In this document: in pieces, positions 28,634 to 37,120 of the stretch
Numbering within the stretch: position 1 is the stretch's first letter
Layout: every line of letters begins with the position of its first letter
Origin: Corynebacterium sp.
GTDB lineage: Bacteria; Actinomycetota; Actinomycetes; Mycobacteriales; Mycobacteriaceae
Assembly (NCBI RefSeq): GCF_030532715.1
Contig: NZ_JAUNKO010000006.1
Coordinates: 62,001 to 126,000, forward strand
Direction of reading: 5' to 3'
DNA: 64,000 bases
The notes under the pieces: model-generated
Seen by the model: the letters and a program-made list of their open reading frames with translations, nothing else
The model's database searches: none
Told to the model about the DNA's origin: nothing
Position numbers and translations under genes: made by a program

Positions 28634-29940
28634 GAAGATACCTCCGCTTCCCGATGGGTCGTGTCAGAAATCCGCAGGATAATTGCCATGAGAATGTAGT
28701 TTGCCATCAGCGAAGAGCCACCCTGCGACATAAACGGCGTGGTTAAACCAGTCATGGGCATGAGCGCGGAAATCCCGGCGGTGACCACGAAAATCTGGAT
28801 GGCTACCGTAAGCGCCAACCCAGAGGCAACCAGCTTGCCGTAAGAATCGTTGGTACGCAGCGCTGTATACATGCCGCGAGAAATAAACACGGCGAACAGG
28901 ATCAACACTGCGGCGATGCCGAACAGGCCCAATTCTTCGGCCACGGCGGCGAGGATAAAGTCGGAAAACACCACGGGAATCAAATGCGGGTAGCCCTGGC
29001 CTAGGCCGGTGCCGTCCAGCCCGCCCCAAGACATGCCGAACAGCGCCTGGGAAAGCTGGTAGCCCGCCCCGTTGGGATCCGCCAACGGATCCCAAAAGTT
29101 AGACACACGCGCCTGAATCTTGCTGGAAATCTGGTAGACGGCGAACCCGCCGATGCTCACCAAAATAAGCCCAATGATGAGCCAGGAAGCACGGTTCGCC
29201 GCCAAGTAAAACATGCCCAACACCGTGCCGAACAGCAGCAAAGCAGGTCCGAAGTCGTTCTCGCCGGCCATGATTAACAGCGCCACAAACCACACACCGA
29301 GGATCGGTGCGAGGTCACGAACGCGCGGAAAATCCATGCCCAGGATGGTCACGCCGGCGCAGTCAAAGAGGGTGCGCTTGCTGTTGAGCAGCTGGGCGAA
29401 AAACAGCAGCAGCATGATCTTGGAGAACTCGCCGGGCTGGATGGACAGCGGGCCGATGGTAATCCAAATGTCTGCGTCAGCATCCATGTTTGTTGGCCAC
29501 ACCATAGGCAACGCTAAGAAAATAAGGCCGAACAGGCCGAGCACGAACGAGAACTTTTTCAGCGAGCGGTAATCGTTCAAAAAGACCAGTACAAGCACCA
29601 TGAGGGTGACGCCAACAAACGTCCACATCACTTGCCGCGGCGCGAGGTCAACATTCGGCAGGGTGGCGTCAATGCGGTAGACCATGACAAGGCCAAGACC
29701 GTTAAGGATCGCCGCCACCGGCAACAAGATCTGATCCGCGTGCGGTGCCTTCCAACACATCACCCCATGGGCGATCAGGAACACGGTGATAAAGCCACCG
29801 ATTAGCGTGAGGATATCGCTGGTGAGGTTGCCGCTGAGCGAAATCTCAAGATTAATAACAGCGACCCCCACGATCAGTGACGCGAGGATCAAAAGGCCAA
29901 GTTCTAAGCGGCGCATTCGTAGGCGCTCGAGCACAATCAT
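28630..29940 (-). CDS. rodA: Peptidoglycan glycosyltransferase RodA (SEDS family)
   Basis: RodA polymerises lipid II during elongation. The 436-residue protein has about 12 transmembrane segments and SEDS motifs such as IDATLPNVDLAPRQ, SIQPGEFSKIMLLLFFA and GIAAVLILFAVFISRG, plus GLTTPFMSQGGSSLMANY near the end. The frame is open further upstream, but the ATG at 29940 has GGGAGG in front and overlaps the pstP stop (ATGA). Confidence 0.95.
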   Translation of the reverse strand: MIVLERLRMRRLELGLLILASLIVGVAVINLEISLSGNLTSDILTLIGGFITVFLIAHGVMCWKAPHADQILLPVAAILNGLGLVMVYRIDATLPNVDLAPRQVMWTFVGVTLMVLVLVFLNDYRSLKKFSFVLGLFGLIFLALPMVWPTNMDADADIWITIGPLSIQPGEFSKIMLLLFFAQLLNSKRTLFDCAGVTILGMDFPRVRDLAPILGVWFVALLIMAGENDFGPALLLFGTVLGMFYLAANRASWLIIGLILVSIGGFAVYQISSKIQARVSNFWDPLADPNGAGYQLSQALFGMSWGGLDGTGLGQGYPHLIPVVFSDFILAAVAEELGLFGIAAVLILFAVFISRGMYTALRTNDSYGKLVASGLALTVAIQIFVVTAGISALMPMTGLTTPFMSQGGSSLMANYILMAIILRISDTTHREAEVSS

Positions 29941-31289
29941 GACGCCTCCCGACAATTCACTCCAGGTTTGTTTGTCTCCGCAGGTTCATTGGGTTTTTGC
30001 TTGCACAACGGTAGGGCATCTTCCGCCAAGCGGTTCATCTGGTTAAGAACAGAATTATAAGATCCCGCTGGCAGAGTAGCAATATCTCTGCGCGATTCCG
30101 GAAGATCGGTCAGTTTAAATGGGCGGCAGCTCGTGTTCGCAGTGGTGCCGGGGTCAAGCGTGGTCAGGGCGCCACTATCGTTGATACAAGCCGTTTGAAA
30201 GTTACTATGCAATGAATATCCAAACACGTCACGGCTTAAGCCTCGTTCAATCACCAACGAACCGTTGCTTTCCGCCACATAATAGGTGTTTCGGATGTGG
30301 TTGTAGCCAAACCAACCACCGACAGCCAACCCGGTGATCAACCCGAGGCTGATCCACAGGGTGAGCCTGCGGCCTCTCCGCGGTTTCTCTGGGGCGGGTT
30401 CCTCAAACGGTTGTGGTTGTTCTATCGCCGGAGCGAGCGCAACCGCTACACCCGAAGAGGGATGCATATTTGCTGCCCTGCCAGCGGCGGTGTCAGGACG
30501 GGGGGATTCCGGCTCACTGGCGTTGAGCGCACCAGCGGTTACAGGAATCGTGGGAACATGTGTTCCGTGAGTATTATCACCGGGCACAATGTCCGCGACC
30601 ACGACCGTGACATTGTCCGGCCCACCCGAGCGCAAGGCGAGCTCCACGAGGCGTTGCGCGGCGTCGGCAGGCGTGCCTTGCTGCATCGTCTCCTCAATGG
30701 TGGCGTGCGTCACTGGGTCCGACAATCCATCCGAGCACAGCAGCAACCGGTCCCCAACCTCAGCATCAAGCACAGACACCGTAGGTTCTACAGGTCGGCC
30801 GGTATACGCCTTCAAAATCAGCGAACGCTGCGGGTGCGTAGACACGTCTTCGGGGTCGAGCTTGCCCTCCGCAACCAAGGACTGCACAAAGGTATCGTCC
30901 GTAGTGATTTGCTGCAGGACGCCGTGTCGCAAACGATAACCCCGAGAATCACCCACATGGCACAAGCCGAAATTGTGGCCATCAAACATCAGCGCGGTGA
31001 GCGTAGTCCCCATGCCATTGGTCTCTGGTGCCTCGCGCACCCGTTTCGCTATCGCATGGTTGCCGTCATCAGCAACCGACGCTAACAGCGCCAACATATC
31101 GTTGTCGCCGGGGTGGCGATCCAACTGCTTGACGTGCTGAATCATCAGCTGGGAGGCGATTTCACCAGCGGCGTGGCCACCCATACCATCCGCAAGCGCG
31201 AGGAGGTGGGGGCCGGCATATGCTGAATCTTCGTTGTTCCCGCGAACTAAACCTCTATCTGAGGCAACTGCGTAATTGAGTTTCAGCAT
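29937..31289 (-). CDS. pstP: PP2C-type Ser/Thr protein phosphatase PstP
   Basis: PstP removes phosphate from PknA/PknB substrates. The 450-residue protein has the PP2C fold with metal-binding motifs (RGNNEDSAY, LADGMGGHAAGE, CSDGLSDPV, GGPDNVTVVVAD) in residues 1-235, an Ala/Pro-rich linker, one transmembrane segment (about 312-330, TLWISLGLITGLAVGGWFGY) and an extracellular domain ending GVNCREAS. Its start abuts the fhaB stop and its stop overlaps rodA. Confidence 0.95.
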   Translation of the reverse strand: MLKLNYAVASDRGLVRGNNEDSAYAGPHLLALADGMGGHAAGEIASQLMIQHVKQLDRHPGDNDMLALLASVADDGNHAIAKRVREAPETNGMGTTLTALMFDGHNFGLCHVGDSRGYRLRHGVLQQITTDDTFVQSLVAEGKLDPEDVSTHPQRSLILKAYTGRPVEPTVSVLDAEVGDRLLLCSDGLSDPVTHATIEETMQQGTPADAAQRLVELALRSGGPDNVTVVVADIVPGDNTHGTHVPTIPVTAGALNASEPESPRPDTAAGRAANMHPSSGVAVALAPAIEQPQPFEEPAPEKPRRGRRLTLWISLGLITGLAVGGWFGYNHIRNTYYVAESNGSLVIERGLSRDVFGYSLHSNFQTACINDSGALTTLDPGTTANTSCRPFKLTDLPESRRDIATLPAGSYNSVLNQMNRLAEDALPLCKQKPNEPAETNKPGVNCREAS

Positions 31290-31760
31290 TTAGGGTTCGA
31301 GCCTTACTGTGGTGCGACCGACGATGATATCAACGCCCACATCGACGCGTTCCGGTTGATCAATGCGGTACCCGTTGACAAACGTGCCGTTACGGGAAGA
31401 CAGATCCTCAACAAACCAGTCCGCGCCACGACGGAACAACCGCACGTGCCGCGCGGACGCGTAATCGTCTTGAATAGGGAATGAACAATCTGGGCTACGG
31501 CCAAGCGTCAGCTCATCAACACCGTCAACCTCGACGTACGTGTCTTTCAGCGGACCCTCCGTGACCATCAAAATGCGCGCTGGGCCCGACTTGCTTGACC
31601 TGCCAACAGCACGCGGAGGCGATGAACTCGCCCCACCAATAGCGTCTGCCGACGCCGCGAAATGCGCGTCCGCGCGCAGCGCACGCAACGCCATGAAAAC
31701 GAAGAACCACAGTAAGACCAACAGGCCAATGCGGAAGGCAAACAACACGAAGGTATCCAT
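31290..31760 (-). CDS. fhaB: FHA-domain protein FhaB (FipA)
   Basis: The 156-residue protein has an N-terminal membrane segment (about 5-24, FRIGLLVLLWFFVFMALRAL) and a C-terminal FHA domain (GRSPDCSF, ASARHVRLF, LSSRNGTFVNG) that binds phosphothreonine. In mycobacteria the homologue links FtsZ and FtsQ under oxidative stress. It lies between fhaA and pstP in the conserved operon. Confidence 0.94.
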   Translation of the reverse strand: MDTFVLFAFRIGLLVLLWFFVFMALRALRADAHFAASADAIGGASSSPPRAVGRSSKSGPARILMVTEGPLKDTYVEVDGVDELTLGRSPDCSFPIQDDYASARHVRLFRRGADWFVEDLSSRNGTFVNGYRIDQPERVDVGVDIIVGRTTVRLEP

Positions 31761-31785
31761 GTGGGTCTCCTAGCTTTACGTCGAA

Positions 31786-32916
31786 TTAGCCGCTGATACG
31801 AACTTCAATGTAGGAATGGCCGACGGCAATGACGTCACCATCAGCCAGCAGCCAGTTTTCCACCGGCATACTATTTACCGTAGTGCCGTTGGTTGACTGC
31901 AAATCAACCAGCACCGCATCACGGCCGTCCCACGTCACTTCCGCATGCTGGCGGGAAACACCAGTGTCCGGCAAACGTAAGTCAGCGTCTACACCGCGCC
32001 CGATGATATTCGAACCTTCCTGAACTTGGTAGGAACGATTAGAACCATCTTGGAGCACCAATAGCACCGTAGGGAAATTTTGCAGGTGCGGCGCAGGGAC
32101 AATCTCCGTAGCAGGCTCTTCTTGGACGTGTTGCTGTCCATGCGGCTGATGCAATGGGGGCAACCCCGGAGGTGGGGCTTGCGGCATCGGCGGCTGATGC
32201 ATCGGCTGCATGGGCTGATGCATCTCAGGTTGAGCCGAATGCTCCGGCTGGTAGGAGGGAGGCTCTTGGTAGGAGGGGGGTTCCTGGTGGAATGGGGAGG
32301 GATCCGCCGAAGGCTGATGCATTGGTGGCTGCGCCGGTTGCAGGAAAGTTTCCGGATTCGCCTGATAGCCGCCGCTTGCACTCCCTAAGGAGGGGGATTG
32401 CGCACTTCCGTGGACACCAGCGCCTCCGGCCGCGTCAGAATACCCCTGTTGGCCATACTGATGACCATAGGAGGATTGCTGAGGCTGCTGTTGTGAGTCC
32501 GATTCTTTTCCTAGAAATCCGCTTGTAACGCCAGGATTTGGATTTGAGGTTGAACGTGCTTTGAGTTGTCCGGTCCGCAAACTGCCGTCCAGCGTGATAA
32601 ACACAACCACAGGCCCCGCCAGTGACCACCCTTTATTCCTGGCAAAACGTCCCATGCGGTCCGCAAAATCGGCCGGCAATGATGCATTATGCGAGGAAAG
32701 GTTGAGGAAGTCCTTAGTACTTACTGAAACTTCGAAAAAGTTTGGAGCGAGGACTCCGCCACCATTGGCTTGAGAAAGATTGTCTTCTGTTTCTTGTTTG
32801 AGGAGTTCTTCCAGCTCAGCAGGGACAACCTTGCCTCCAAATACGAAAGCGAAACCGTTGTCCAAGCCACGCTGAAGGGCACTGTCCAGCTTGGCAATTC
32901 GGCCCATTACGGACAC
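31786..32916 (-). CDS. fhaA: FHA-domain protein FhaA
   Basis: FhaA is a phosphothreonine-reading scaffold; in mycobacteria it binds phosphorylated CwlM and MviN to control peptidoglycan precursor flow. The 376-residue protein has an N-terminal DUF3662 domain (about 1-125, GFAFVFGGKVVPAELEELL), a long Pro/Gln/His-rich linker (about 130-280) and a C-terminal FHA domain (IIGRGVDADLRLP, VSRQHAEVTW, LQSTNGTTVN). GTG at 32916 is chosen because AAGGTGG lies 7 bases upstream; ATG at 32907 is possible. It is the first gene of the operon running to pknB. Confidence 0.93.
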   Translation of the reverse strand: MSVMGRIAKLDSALQRGLDNGFAFVFGGKVVPAELEELLKQETEDNLSQANGGGVLAPNFFEVSVSTKDFLNLSSHNASLPADFADRMGRFARNKGWSLAGPVVVFITLDGSLRTGQLKARSTSNPNPGVTSGFLGKESDSQQQPQQSSYGHQYGQQGYSDAAGGAGVHGSAQSPSLGSASGGYQANPETFLQPAQPPMHQPSADPSPFHQEPPSYQEPPSYQPEHSAQPEMHQPMQPMHQPPMPQAPPPGLPPLHQPHGQQHVQEEPATEIVPAPHLQNFPTVLLVLQDGSNRSYQVQEGSNIIGRGVDADLRLPDTGVSRQHAEVTWDGRDAVLVDLQSTNGTTVNSMPVENWLLADGDVIAVGHSYIEVRISG

Positions 32917-33064
32917 GTTCAGGCCACCTTTCTTTAGATTCGAGCAGTAGTTGAATGACAAGGTCAATGCGACCAGTATATGTGTTTTAGGCAAGAGGAT
33001 TGAAGAGGCGACTGAGCAGGGGTTTTTGGGGGGACCTCAGGAAAACGCTATGTGGCCTGCGGAT

Positions 33065-33095
33065 TTGACGGTTTGGAGCAGCACCGTGCTATCGT
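33065..33095 (+). promoter_or_regulatory. Promoter of tRNA-Leu
   Basis: TTGACG (33065-33070) and TATCGT (33090-33095), with a rather long 19-base spacer, lie about 30 bases before the mature tRNA. Confidence 0.5.
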
Positions 33096-33125
33096 ATTGA
33101 AGTCCACAGCGACATCAAACCACTC

Positions 33126-33208
33126 GGGCGAGTGGCGGAATGGCAGACGCGCTGGCTTCAGGTGCCAGTGTCCTTCGGGACGTGGGGGTTCAAGTCCCCC
33201 TTCGCCCA
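33126..33208 (+). tRNA. tRNA-Leu (CAG anticodon)
   Basis: An 83-base class II tRNA: acceptor GGGCGAG/TTCGCCC, anticodon stem CTGGC/GCCAG with loop TTCAGGT (anticodon CAG), a variable arm with GTCC-TTC-GGGAC and T-arm GGGGGTTCAAGTCCCCC. CCA is not encoded. Confidence 0.96.
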
Positions 33209-33219
33209 CTATGTTGAAG

Positions 33220-33250
33220 AGCCGCAACCTAGTACTAGGTTGCGGCTTTT
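33220..33250 (+). terminator. Intrinsic terminator after tRNA-Leu
   Basis: A perfect 28-base palindrome (33220-33247; each arm AGCCGCAACCTAGT or its inverse) runs into TTTT, 12 bases after the tRNA. Confidence 0.93.
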
Positions 33251-33300
33251 GCATTGTCGCTTATCTGCTTGCGGGGGTCGGGTGATCGGATGTGCACTAT

Positions 33301-33374
33301 TGAAATCACATTCGTTTTCAATAAGGTTAAATAAAAATGCTGGTTGATTGGTTGATTTTCAGTAGCGTTTTCAA
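33301..33374 (+). promoter_or_regulatory. AT-rich control region of the His-rich gene, possible metal-regulator sites
   Basis: TGAAA..TTTTCA (33301-33320) and two further TTTTCA copies (33356-33361 and 33368-33373) are spread over an AT-rich promoter region; the first and last are part of TTGAAAACG on the minus strand. Fur/Zur-family boxes of actinobacteria are AT-rich dyads with TGAAAA halves, and the gene encodes a metal-binding protein, so Zur-type control is a reasonable guess. Confidence 0.3.
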
Positions 33375-33455
33375 CTAGAGTTCCTTATTGGAATGGGGAA
33401 GTGCCCTATTCATGGCAGCCGCTTTAAGGTTGTACTCGAAAGGAATACCATCACC

Positions 33456-33755
33456 ATGGCACACAAGATTCATGAGAATCATGACCACGAGCACGGCGAA
33501 GGTTGCGGCCACGTAGCCATCCCGCACGGGGACCACGTTGACTACGTTCACGATGGCCACCTGCACCACAAGCACGAAGACCACTGGGACGAATGCGTTT
33601 CCGAAGGGCATCACATTCATGAAAATCATGACCACGAGCACGGCGAAGGTTGCGGCCACGTAGCCATCCCGCACGGGGACCACGTTGACTACGTTCACGA
33701 TGGCCACCTGCACCACAAGCACGAAGACCACTGGGACGAATGCGTCGGTGCCTAG
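33456..33755 (+). CDS. Duplicated histidine-rich metal-binding protein
   Basis: The 99-residue product has about one quarter His, much Asp/Glu and one Cys pair per unit. It consists of two nearly identical units of about 43 residues (HDHEHGEGCGHVAIPHGDHV then DYVHDGHLHHKHEDHWDECV), with a 49-codon period. One-unit proteins with GCGHVAIPHGDHVDYVHDGH occur in many actinobacteria and are thought to bind zinc or another divalent metal; the function is unproven. There is no signal peptide, so it is probably cytosolic storage or chaperone. The ATG at 33456 follows GAAAGGA; the open frame upstream has no ribosome site. Confidence 0.85.
   Translation: MAHKIHENHDHEHGEGCGHVAIPHGDHVDYVHDGHLHHKHEDHWDECVSEGHHIHENHDHEHGEGCGHVAIPHGDHVDYVHDGHLHHKHEDHWDECVGA
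33468..33744 (+). repeat. Tandem 147-base duplication in the His-rich gene
   Basis: The segment 33468-33597 recurs at 33615-33744 with a single base difference (GAG to GAA). The near-identity, including third codon positions, shows that the duplication or a gene-conversion event is recent. Confidence 0.95.
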
Positions 33756-33776
33756 CGCAGGTTTCGCGGCGTCGAT

Positions 33777-33813
33777 AAGCCCCTTCGCTTAGCTAAGGAA
33801 AGCGAGGGGGCTT
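33777..33813. terminator. Bidirectional terminator between the His-rich gene and thrC
   Basis: AAGCCCCTTCGCTT (33777-33790) pairs with AAGCGAGGGGGCTT (33800-33813) with one G-U pair. It lies between two converging genes. Confidence 0.85.
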
Positions 33814-33829
33814 CGGTGTGCGATGGGCG

Positions 33830-35257
33830 CTAGGTGTTGGCCTGAATGAACGCCTTCACGGTAGCAACGTCGTTGGGGAGATCCACTACGCGACGCGGGG
33901 CCGCCATAATCTCGCGGAAGCGCTCCGGGAGGTCGGGTTCGGCACCGGTAGCCTCGATAATGGTTTCGGTGAATTTCACGGGCAGGGCGGTCTCAAGGCA
34001 GACAATTGGGGTATCCACCTGGTCGCGCAGCTGGCGGGCTACGTGGATGCCGTCGGCAGTGTGGGGGTCCACAAGCACGCCGCAGCGGGTGTGGCAATCC
34101 CGGATCGTGTTCACTCGGTCCGCGTGGGAAGAATGGCCCGAAAGGAAGCCGTAGGTGGACGCGGCGGCAGGGAACGCGGGGTCGTCGCTCAGTGAGAACC
34201 CGCCAGCCTTGACGCGTTCGCCGAAAAGTTCGGCGGTGCGGTCGGCATCTCGGCCAAGAAGGTCGAAGATAAAACGTTCGAAATTAGAAGCGCGAGAGAT
34301 GTCCATCGAAGGGCTGGAAGTTTCCAAGGTTTCGGCGGAACTGCGCACTCGGTAGTTGCCGGTGCGGAAGAACTCATCAAGGACGTCGTTTTCATTGGTG
34401 GCAACGATGAGGCGGTCAATGGGTACGCCCATGGACCTGGCAATGTGTCCCGCGCAAATGTCACCAAAATTCCCGGTAGGAACCGCAAAACTGACGCGTT
34501 GCTGGGGTGAATCCGTCGTGCGGATCCAGCACGAAATGTAGTACACCACCTGCGCCACAAGCCGTGCCCAGTTGATGGAGTTGACGGCGCCGATGTTGTG
34601 CTCACCTTTGAACACGAGATCGGCGGATACGGCTTTCACTACGTCTTGGCAGTCATCGAATACGCCATCGAGTGCAATGTTGTGGATGTTTTCATCTTGC
34701 AGGCCGAACATTTGGGCCTGTTGGAAGGGGGTCATCCGGCCGGCCGGCGTGAGCATAAACACAGAAATTCCAGGGCGGCCGCGCATGGCGTACTCCGCGG
34801 CGGAACCGGTATCTCCGGAGGTAGCGCCCAAAATGTTGAGTGTTTCGCCGCGGCGCCGCAACTCATATTCGAACAATTCGCCGAGTAGCTGCATCGCCAT
34901 GTCTTTAAACGCCGCCGTCGGCCCCATGGACAAATGCCCAATGTATATGCCCGGCTCCAATTCGGTAACCGGCACGATCTGCGGGTCCGAAAACTTCGGG
35001 TACGTGTAGGCCCGCTCGCAGATCGCTTTCAGGTCTGGCGCCGGAATATCGGTGATGAAGAGTTGTAATACCTCAGCAGCCAATGCTGCATAGCCCTGGT
35101 CGGCGAGCACGCCCCGCCAATGATTCAGCGTTTCCGTGTCCACCTGAGGGTATTCCACCGGTAGGTACAATCCGCCGTCAGGCGCGAGCCCGCCGAGCAG
35201 GATATCGGAAAAACTAGCTGGTGTACGGGAAGCATCACGCGTTGAAATGTAGTCCAC
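33830..35257 (-). CDS. thrC: Threonine synthase
   Basis: ThrC converts O-phospho-L-homoserine to L-threonine with pyridoxal phosphate. The 475-residue protein is close to the corynebacterial length. It begins MDYISTRDASRTPASFSDIL, has the PLP lysine in GPTAAFKDMAMQ and the phosphate-binding LGATSGDTGSAA, typical of the long fungal/enterobacterial-type threonine synthases. The frame stays open 70 codons upstream through the anti-sigma gene, but the GTG at 35257 yields the conserved N-terminus. hom and thrB are not in this window. Confidence 0.94.
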   Translation of the reverse strand: MDYISTRDASRTPASFSDILLGGLAPDGGLYLPVEYPQVDTETLNHWRGVLADQGYAALAAEVLQLFITDIPAPDLKAICERAYTYPKFSDPQIVPVTELEPGIYIGHLSMGPTAAFKDMAMQLLGELFEYELRRRGETLNILGATSGDTGSAAEYAMRGRPGISVFMLTPAGRMTPFQQAQMFGLQDENIHNIALDGVFDDCQDVVKAVSADLVFKGEHNIGAVNSINWARLVAQVVYYISCWIRTTDSPQQRVSFAVPTGNFGDICAGHIARSMGVPIDRLIVATNENDVLDEFFRTGNYRVRSSAETLETSSPSMDISRASNFERFIFDLLGRDADRTAELFGERVKAGGFSLSDDPAFPAAASTYGFLSGHSSHADRVNTIRDCHTRCGVLVDPHTADGIHVARQLRDQVDTPIVCLETALPVKFTETIIEATGAEPDLPERFREIMAAPRRVVDLPNDVATVKAFIQANT

Positions 35258-35289
35258 GCCATAAACCTTACTGAATGGCTTGGAAATGC

Positions 35290-35958
35290 TTATGCCAGTG
35301 TCACCGTTGCCAGCACATCGTCCCCTGGGGACGGGCTGCCCGCCATGGGTTCTTGTGTGACCATCACCTTCATCGTGCCGGGCGGGATCAGCATCCACGC
35401 ATCCTCCGCTGGAGTTTCGTGCAGCATGCCCGCGGATTCCATGTCTCCGTTTTCCATAACCGCCCACACTTGGGCCGTCATGCCATCGTCGAGGGAAGGC
35501 ATACCATCTACGGTGAGGCAGCCTTCGCCCATAGTGTCGGATACGGCGACGTGGATCTCGGCGCCCATCATGTTCGATTCACCGTGGCGAACATCACTGG
35601 CAGTCATGATTTTATCCATGCGCGCCTTTCCCGGAGACAGCGTCGCGGAACTGGCCGGCGGTGCGGATGGTGAGGCGTGCGTGGTTTCCTTCTGTGGGGT
35701 GTTGTTGACGTTTCCGGCCCACCAAACTCCGGCGCCAGCGAGCATGACTACCGCTGCTGCAGCCGCGAAGAATGTGGTGGTTGGCCGTCGGCGCGAGGTG
35801 ATGGACGCAACCTGGGGTTCGGCGGCAATCCGGTTCATGATTTCGTCGCGGAGTGCGGGCGGAGGCGTGATTGGGGCGGCAGCGTACAATAACGCGTCTT
35901 CTGCCTGGGATAACGCGGGTTCATTGGCTAGGGCATCGTCGAATGCATCGCGGGTCAT
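35290..35958 (-). CDS. rskA: Anti-sigma factor, RskA family
   Basis: It is predicted to hold the cognate sigma factor at the membrane until proteolysis. The 222-residue protein has a cytoplasmic helical N-terminus (ALANEPALSQAEDALLYAAAPITPPPALRDEIM), one transmembrane helix (about 61-82, TTFFAAAAAVVMLAGAGVWWAG) and an extracytoplasmic RskA domain (AQVWAVMENGDMESAGML, then PPGTMKVMVTQEP). The outer domain is unusually Met-rich (about 15 Met in 110 residues). The ATG overlaps the sigma factor stop (ATGA), the classic sigma/anti-sigma arrangement. Confidence 0.9.
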   Translation of the reverse strand: MTRDAFDDALANEPALSQAEDALLYAAAPITPPPALRDEIMNRIAAEPQVASITSRRRPTTTFFAAAAAVVMLAGAGVWWAGNVNNTPQKETTHASPSAPPASSATLSPGKARMDKIMTASDVRHGESNMMGAEIHVAVSDTMGEGCLTVDGMPSLDDGMTAQVWAVMENGDMESAGMLHETPAEDAWMLIPPGTMKVMVTQEPMAGSPSPGDDVLATVTLA

Positions 35959-36548
35959 CGTGCCGCTCCTTTCGTGTTCATGATCGCACGTAACTTCCGC
36001 AATCCGTCTCGCACTCGGGTTTTTGCCGTTCCGAGGGGGATTTCCAGGTTTTCGGCAAGTTCTTTGTGCGTGAAGCCGTGGAAATACGCCAGCATTACAG
36101 CAGTGCGGTGGGGCTCGCCAATACTATCGACGGCCGCGCGAAGCTGCGCCGCTTCCAGCGAAGCGACGGCTTCGTCCTCTACAGACGCGGACCAAGTGGC
36201 GTTTTGCAATTGGTAGTCCGCATGGTCACGGCCTTGGGCTGCTCTGTATGAACGAAGACGGTCGATGGCTCGCAGCCTCGCGAGGCGAAGCACCCAGGAC
36301 TGGGCGCTGCCCCGCGAGGCGTCGAACTCGGCGGCACGACGCCACACCTCAACGAATACTTCCTGCATGACTTCCTCGGCCTGCGCCCGTTCCCGCAGAA
36401 TCTGGGTGCATAAACCCAGTACGCGGGGCGCGAGCGCGTCGTACAGTGACGCGAACGATGCGGTGTCTCCGCCCGCTGCACTGGTCAAAAGCTGCTCGCA
36501 ATCGACGGGCTGCATGGATTCCATACTGGCCGAGACTAATGCATGCAT
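35955..36548 (-). CDS. sigK: ECF sigma factor, SigK-like
   Basis: The 197-residue protein has region 2 (ASLYDALAPRVLGLCTQILR; QAEEVMQEVFVEVWRRAAEFD; SAQSWVLRLARLRAIDRLRS) and region 4 (HRTAVMLAYFHGFTHKELAENLEIPLGTAKTRVRDGLRKL), the ECF19/SigK pattern. The start is unclear: ATG at 36548, 36524 or 36515, none with a good ribosome site. Partner anti-sigma gene and the nearby dipZ, a known member of the mycobacterial SigK regulon, support the name. Confidence 0.88.
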   Translation of the reverse strand: MHALVSASMESMQPVDCEQLLTSAAGGDTASFASLYDALAPRVLGLCTQILRERAQAEEVMQEVFVEVWRRAAEFDASRGSAQSWVLRLARLRAIDRLRSYRAAQGRDHADYQLQNATWSASVEDEAVASLEAAQLRAAVDSIGEPHRTAVMLAYFHGFTHKELAENLEIPLGTAKTRVRDGLRKLRAIMNTKGAAR

Positions 36549-36584
36549 GAAGAAAATGAGGATTCAGCGCAGGCGAAGCGCCCG

Positions 36585-36839
36585 CTACTTCTTTTCCATG
36601 GAGTCAGTTTTCTCCATCGAGTCGGACTTCTCCATGGAATCCATCCCGTCGGTCTTTTCCATCGAGTCGGTCTTCTCCATGGAATCCATCCCGTCGGTCT
36701 TTTCCATCGAGTCCATGGTGCTGGAAGTCTCGGGGACGGTGGACATCGTGGGGGCTGTGGTTTCTCCGCAGGCGGCGAGACCGAGGCTAGCTACAGCGAT
36801 GACGCCAACCGCAAGCTTGGTTCGAAGATGAGTGCGCAT
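36585..36839 (-). CDS. Met-rich repeat lipoprotein
   Basis: The 84-residue protein has a signal peptide with lipobox LAAC (Cys24; MRTHLRTKLAVGVIAVASLG then LAAC), so the mature form is a 61-residue lipoprotein. From about residue 41 to the end it is a low-complexity tract of the blocks SMEKTD, MDSMEK and DGMDSMEK, rich in Met, Ser, Asp, Glu and Lys (about 10 Met in 43 residues). No family is recognised. It is next to sigK-rskA and divergent from dipZ, so it may belong to the same stress regulon. AAGGAG precedes the ATG. Confidence 0.85.
   Translation of the reverse strand: MRTHLRTKLAVGVIAVASLGLAACGETTAPTMSTVPETSSTMDSMEKTDGMDSMEKTDSMEKTDGMDSMEKSDSMEKTDSMEKK
36628..36714 (-). repeat. 45-base tandem repeat within the lipoprotein gene
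   Basis: The unit at 36628-36672 recurs at 36673-36714 almost unchanged, coding for the 15-residue period with SMEKTDGMDSMEKTD. Copy number is likely to vary between strains. Confidence 0.9.
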
Positions 36840-36862
36840 AATGCTCCTTAGTTACATGGGTT

Positions 36863-36879
36863 ACGCCGGAAACCGGCGT
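36863..36879. promoter_or_regulatory. Palindrome between the divergent lipoprotein and dipZ genes
   Basis: ACGCCGG-AAA-CCGGCGT is a perfect 7-bp dyad located 24-40 bases upstream of the lipoprotein ATG. It could be an operator or a 5' mRNA hairpin. The remaining bases up to 37120 hold no recognised gene and presumably both promoters. Confidence 0.45.
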
Positions 36880-37120
36880 GTTTATGCTGTCGTTTCTTCT
36901 TACGGAGACGACCCAAATTTTGGATTGCAATCCGATGGCTGCTTGTGGTCCGTACATACCCACAGATGCTCCGCAGCAACGCGCGAACAGACGCCATATT
37001 GTGTGCTTCCGCAGTGGTAAGGGTCCTCAAGCTTCCACATCTATGCAGGTGGCTGGTGTTTTGTTGGGGCGCTGGTGCGGGGCGTCGTCGATAATCGTTG
37101 TACGTAGTAAGGATCTTGTT

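Noticed and set aside
33132..33347. Frame across tRNA-Leu and its terminator
   Set aside because: It is a translation of the tRNA gene.
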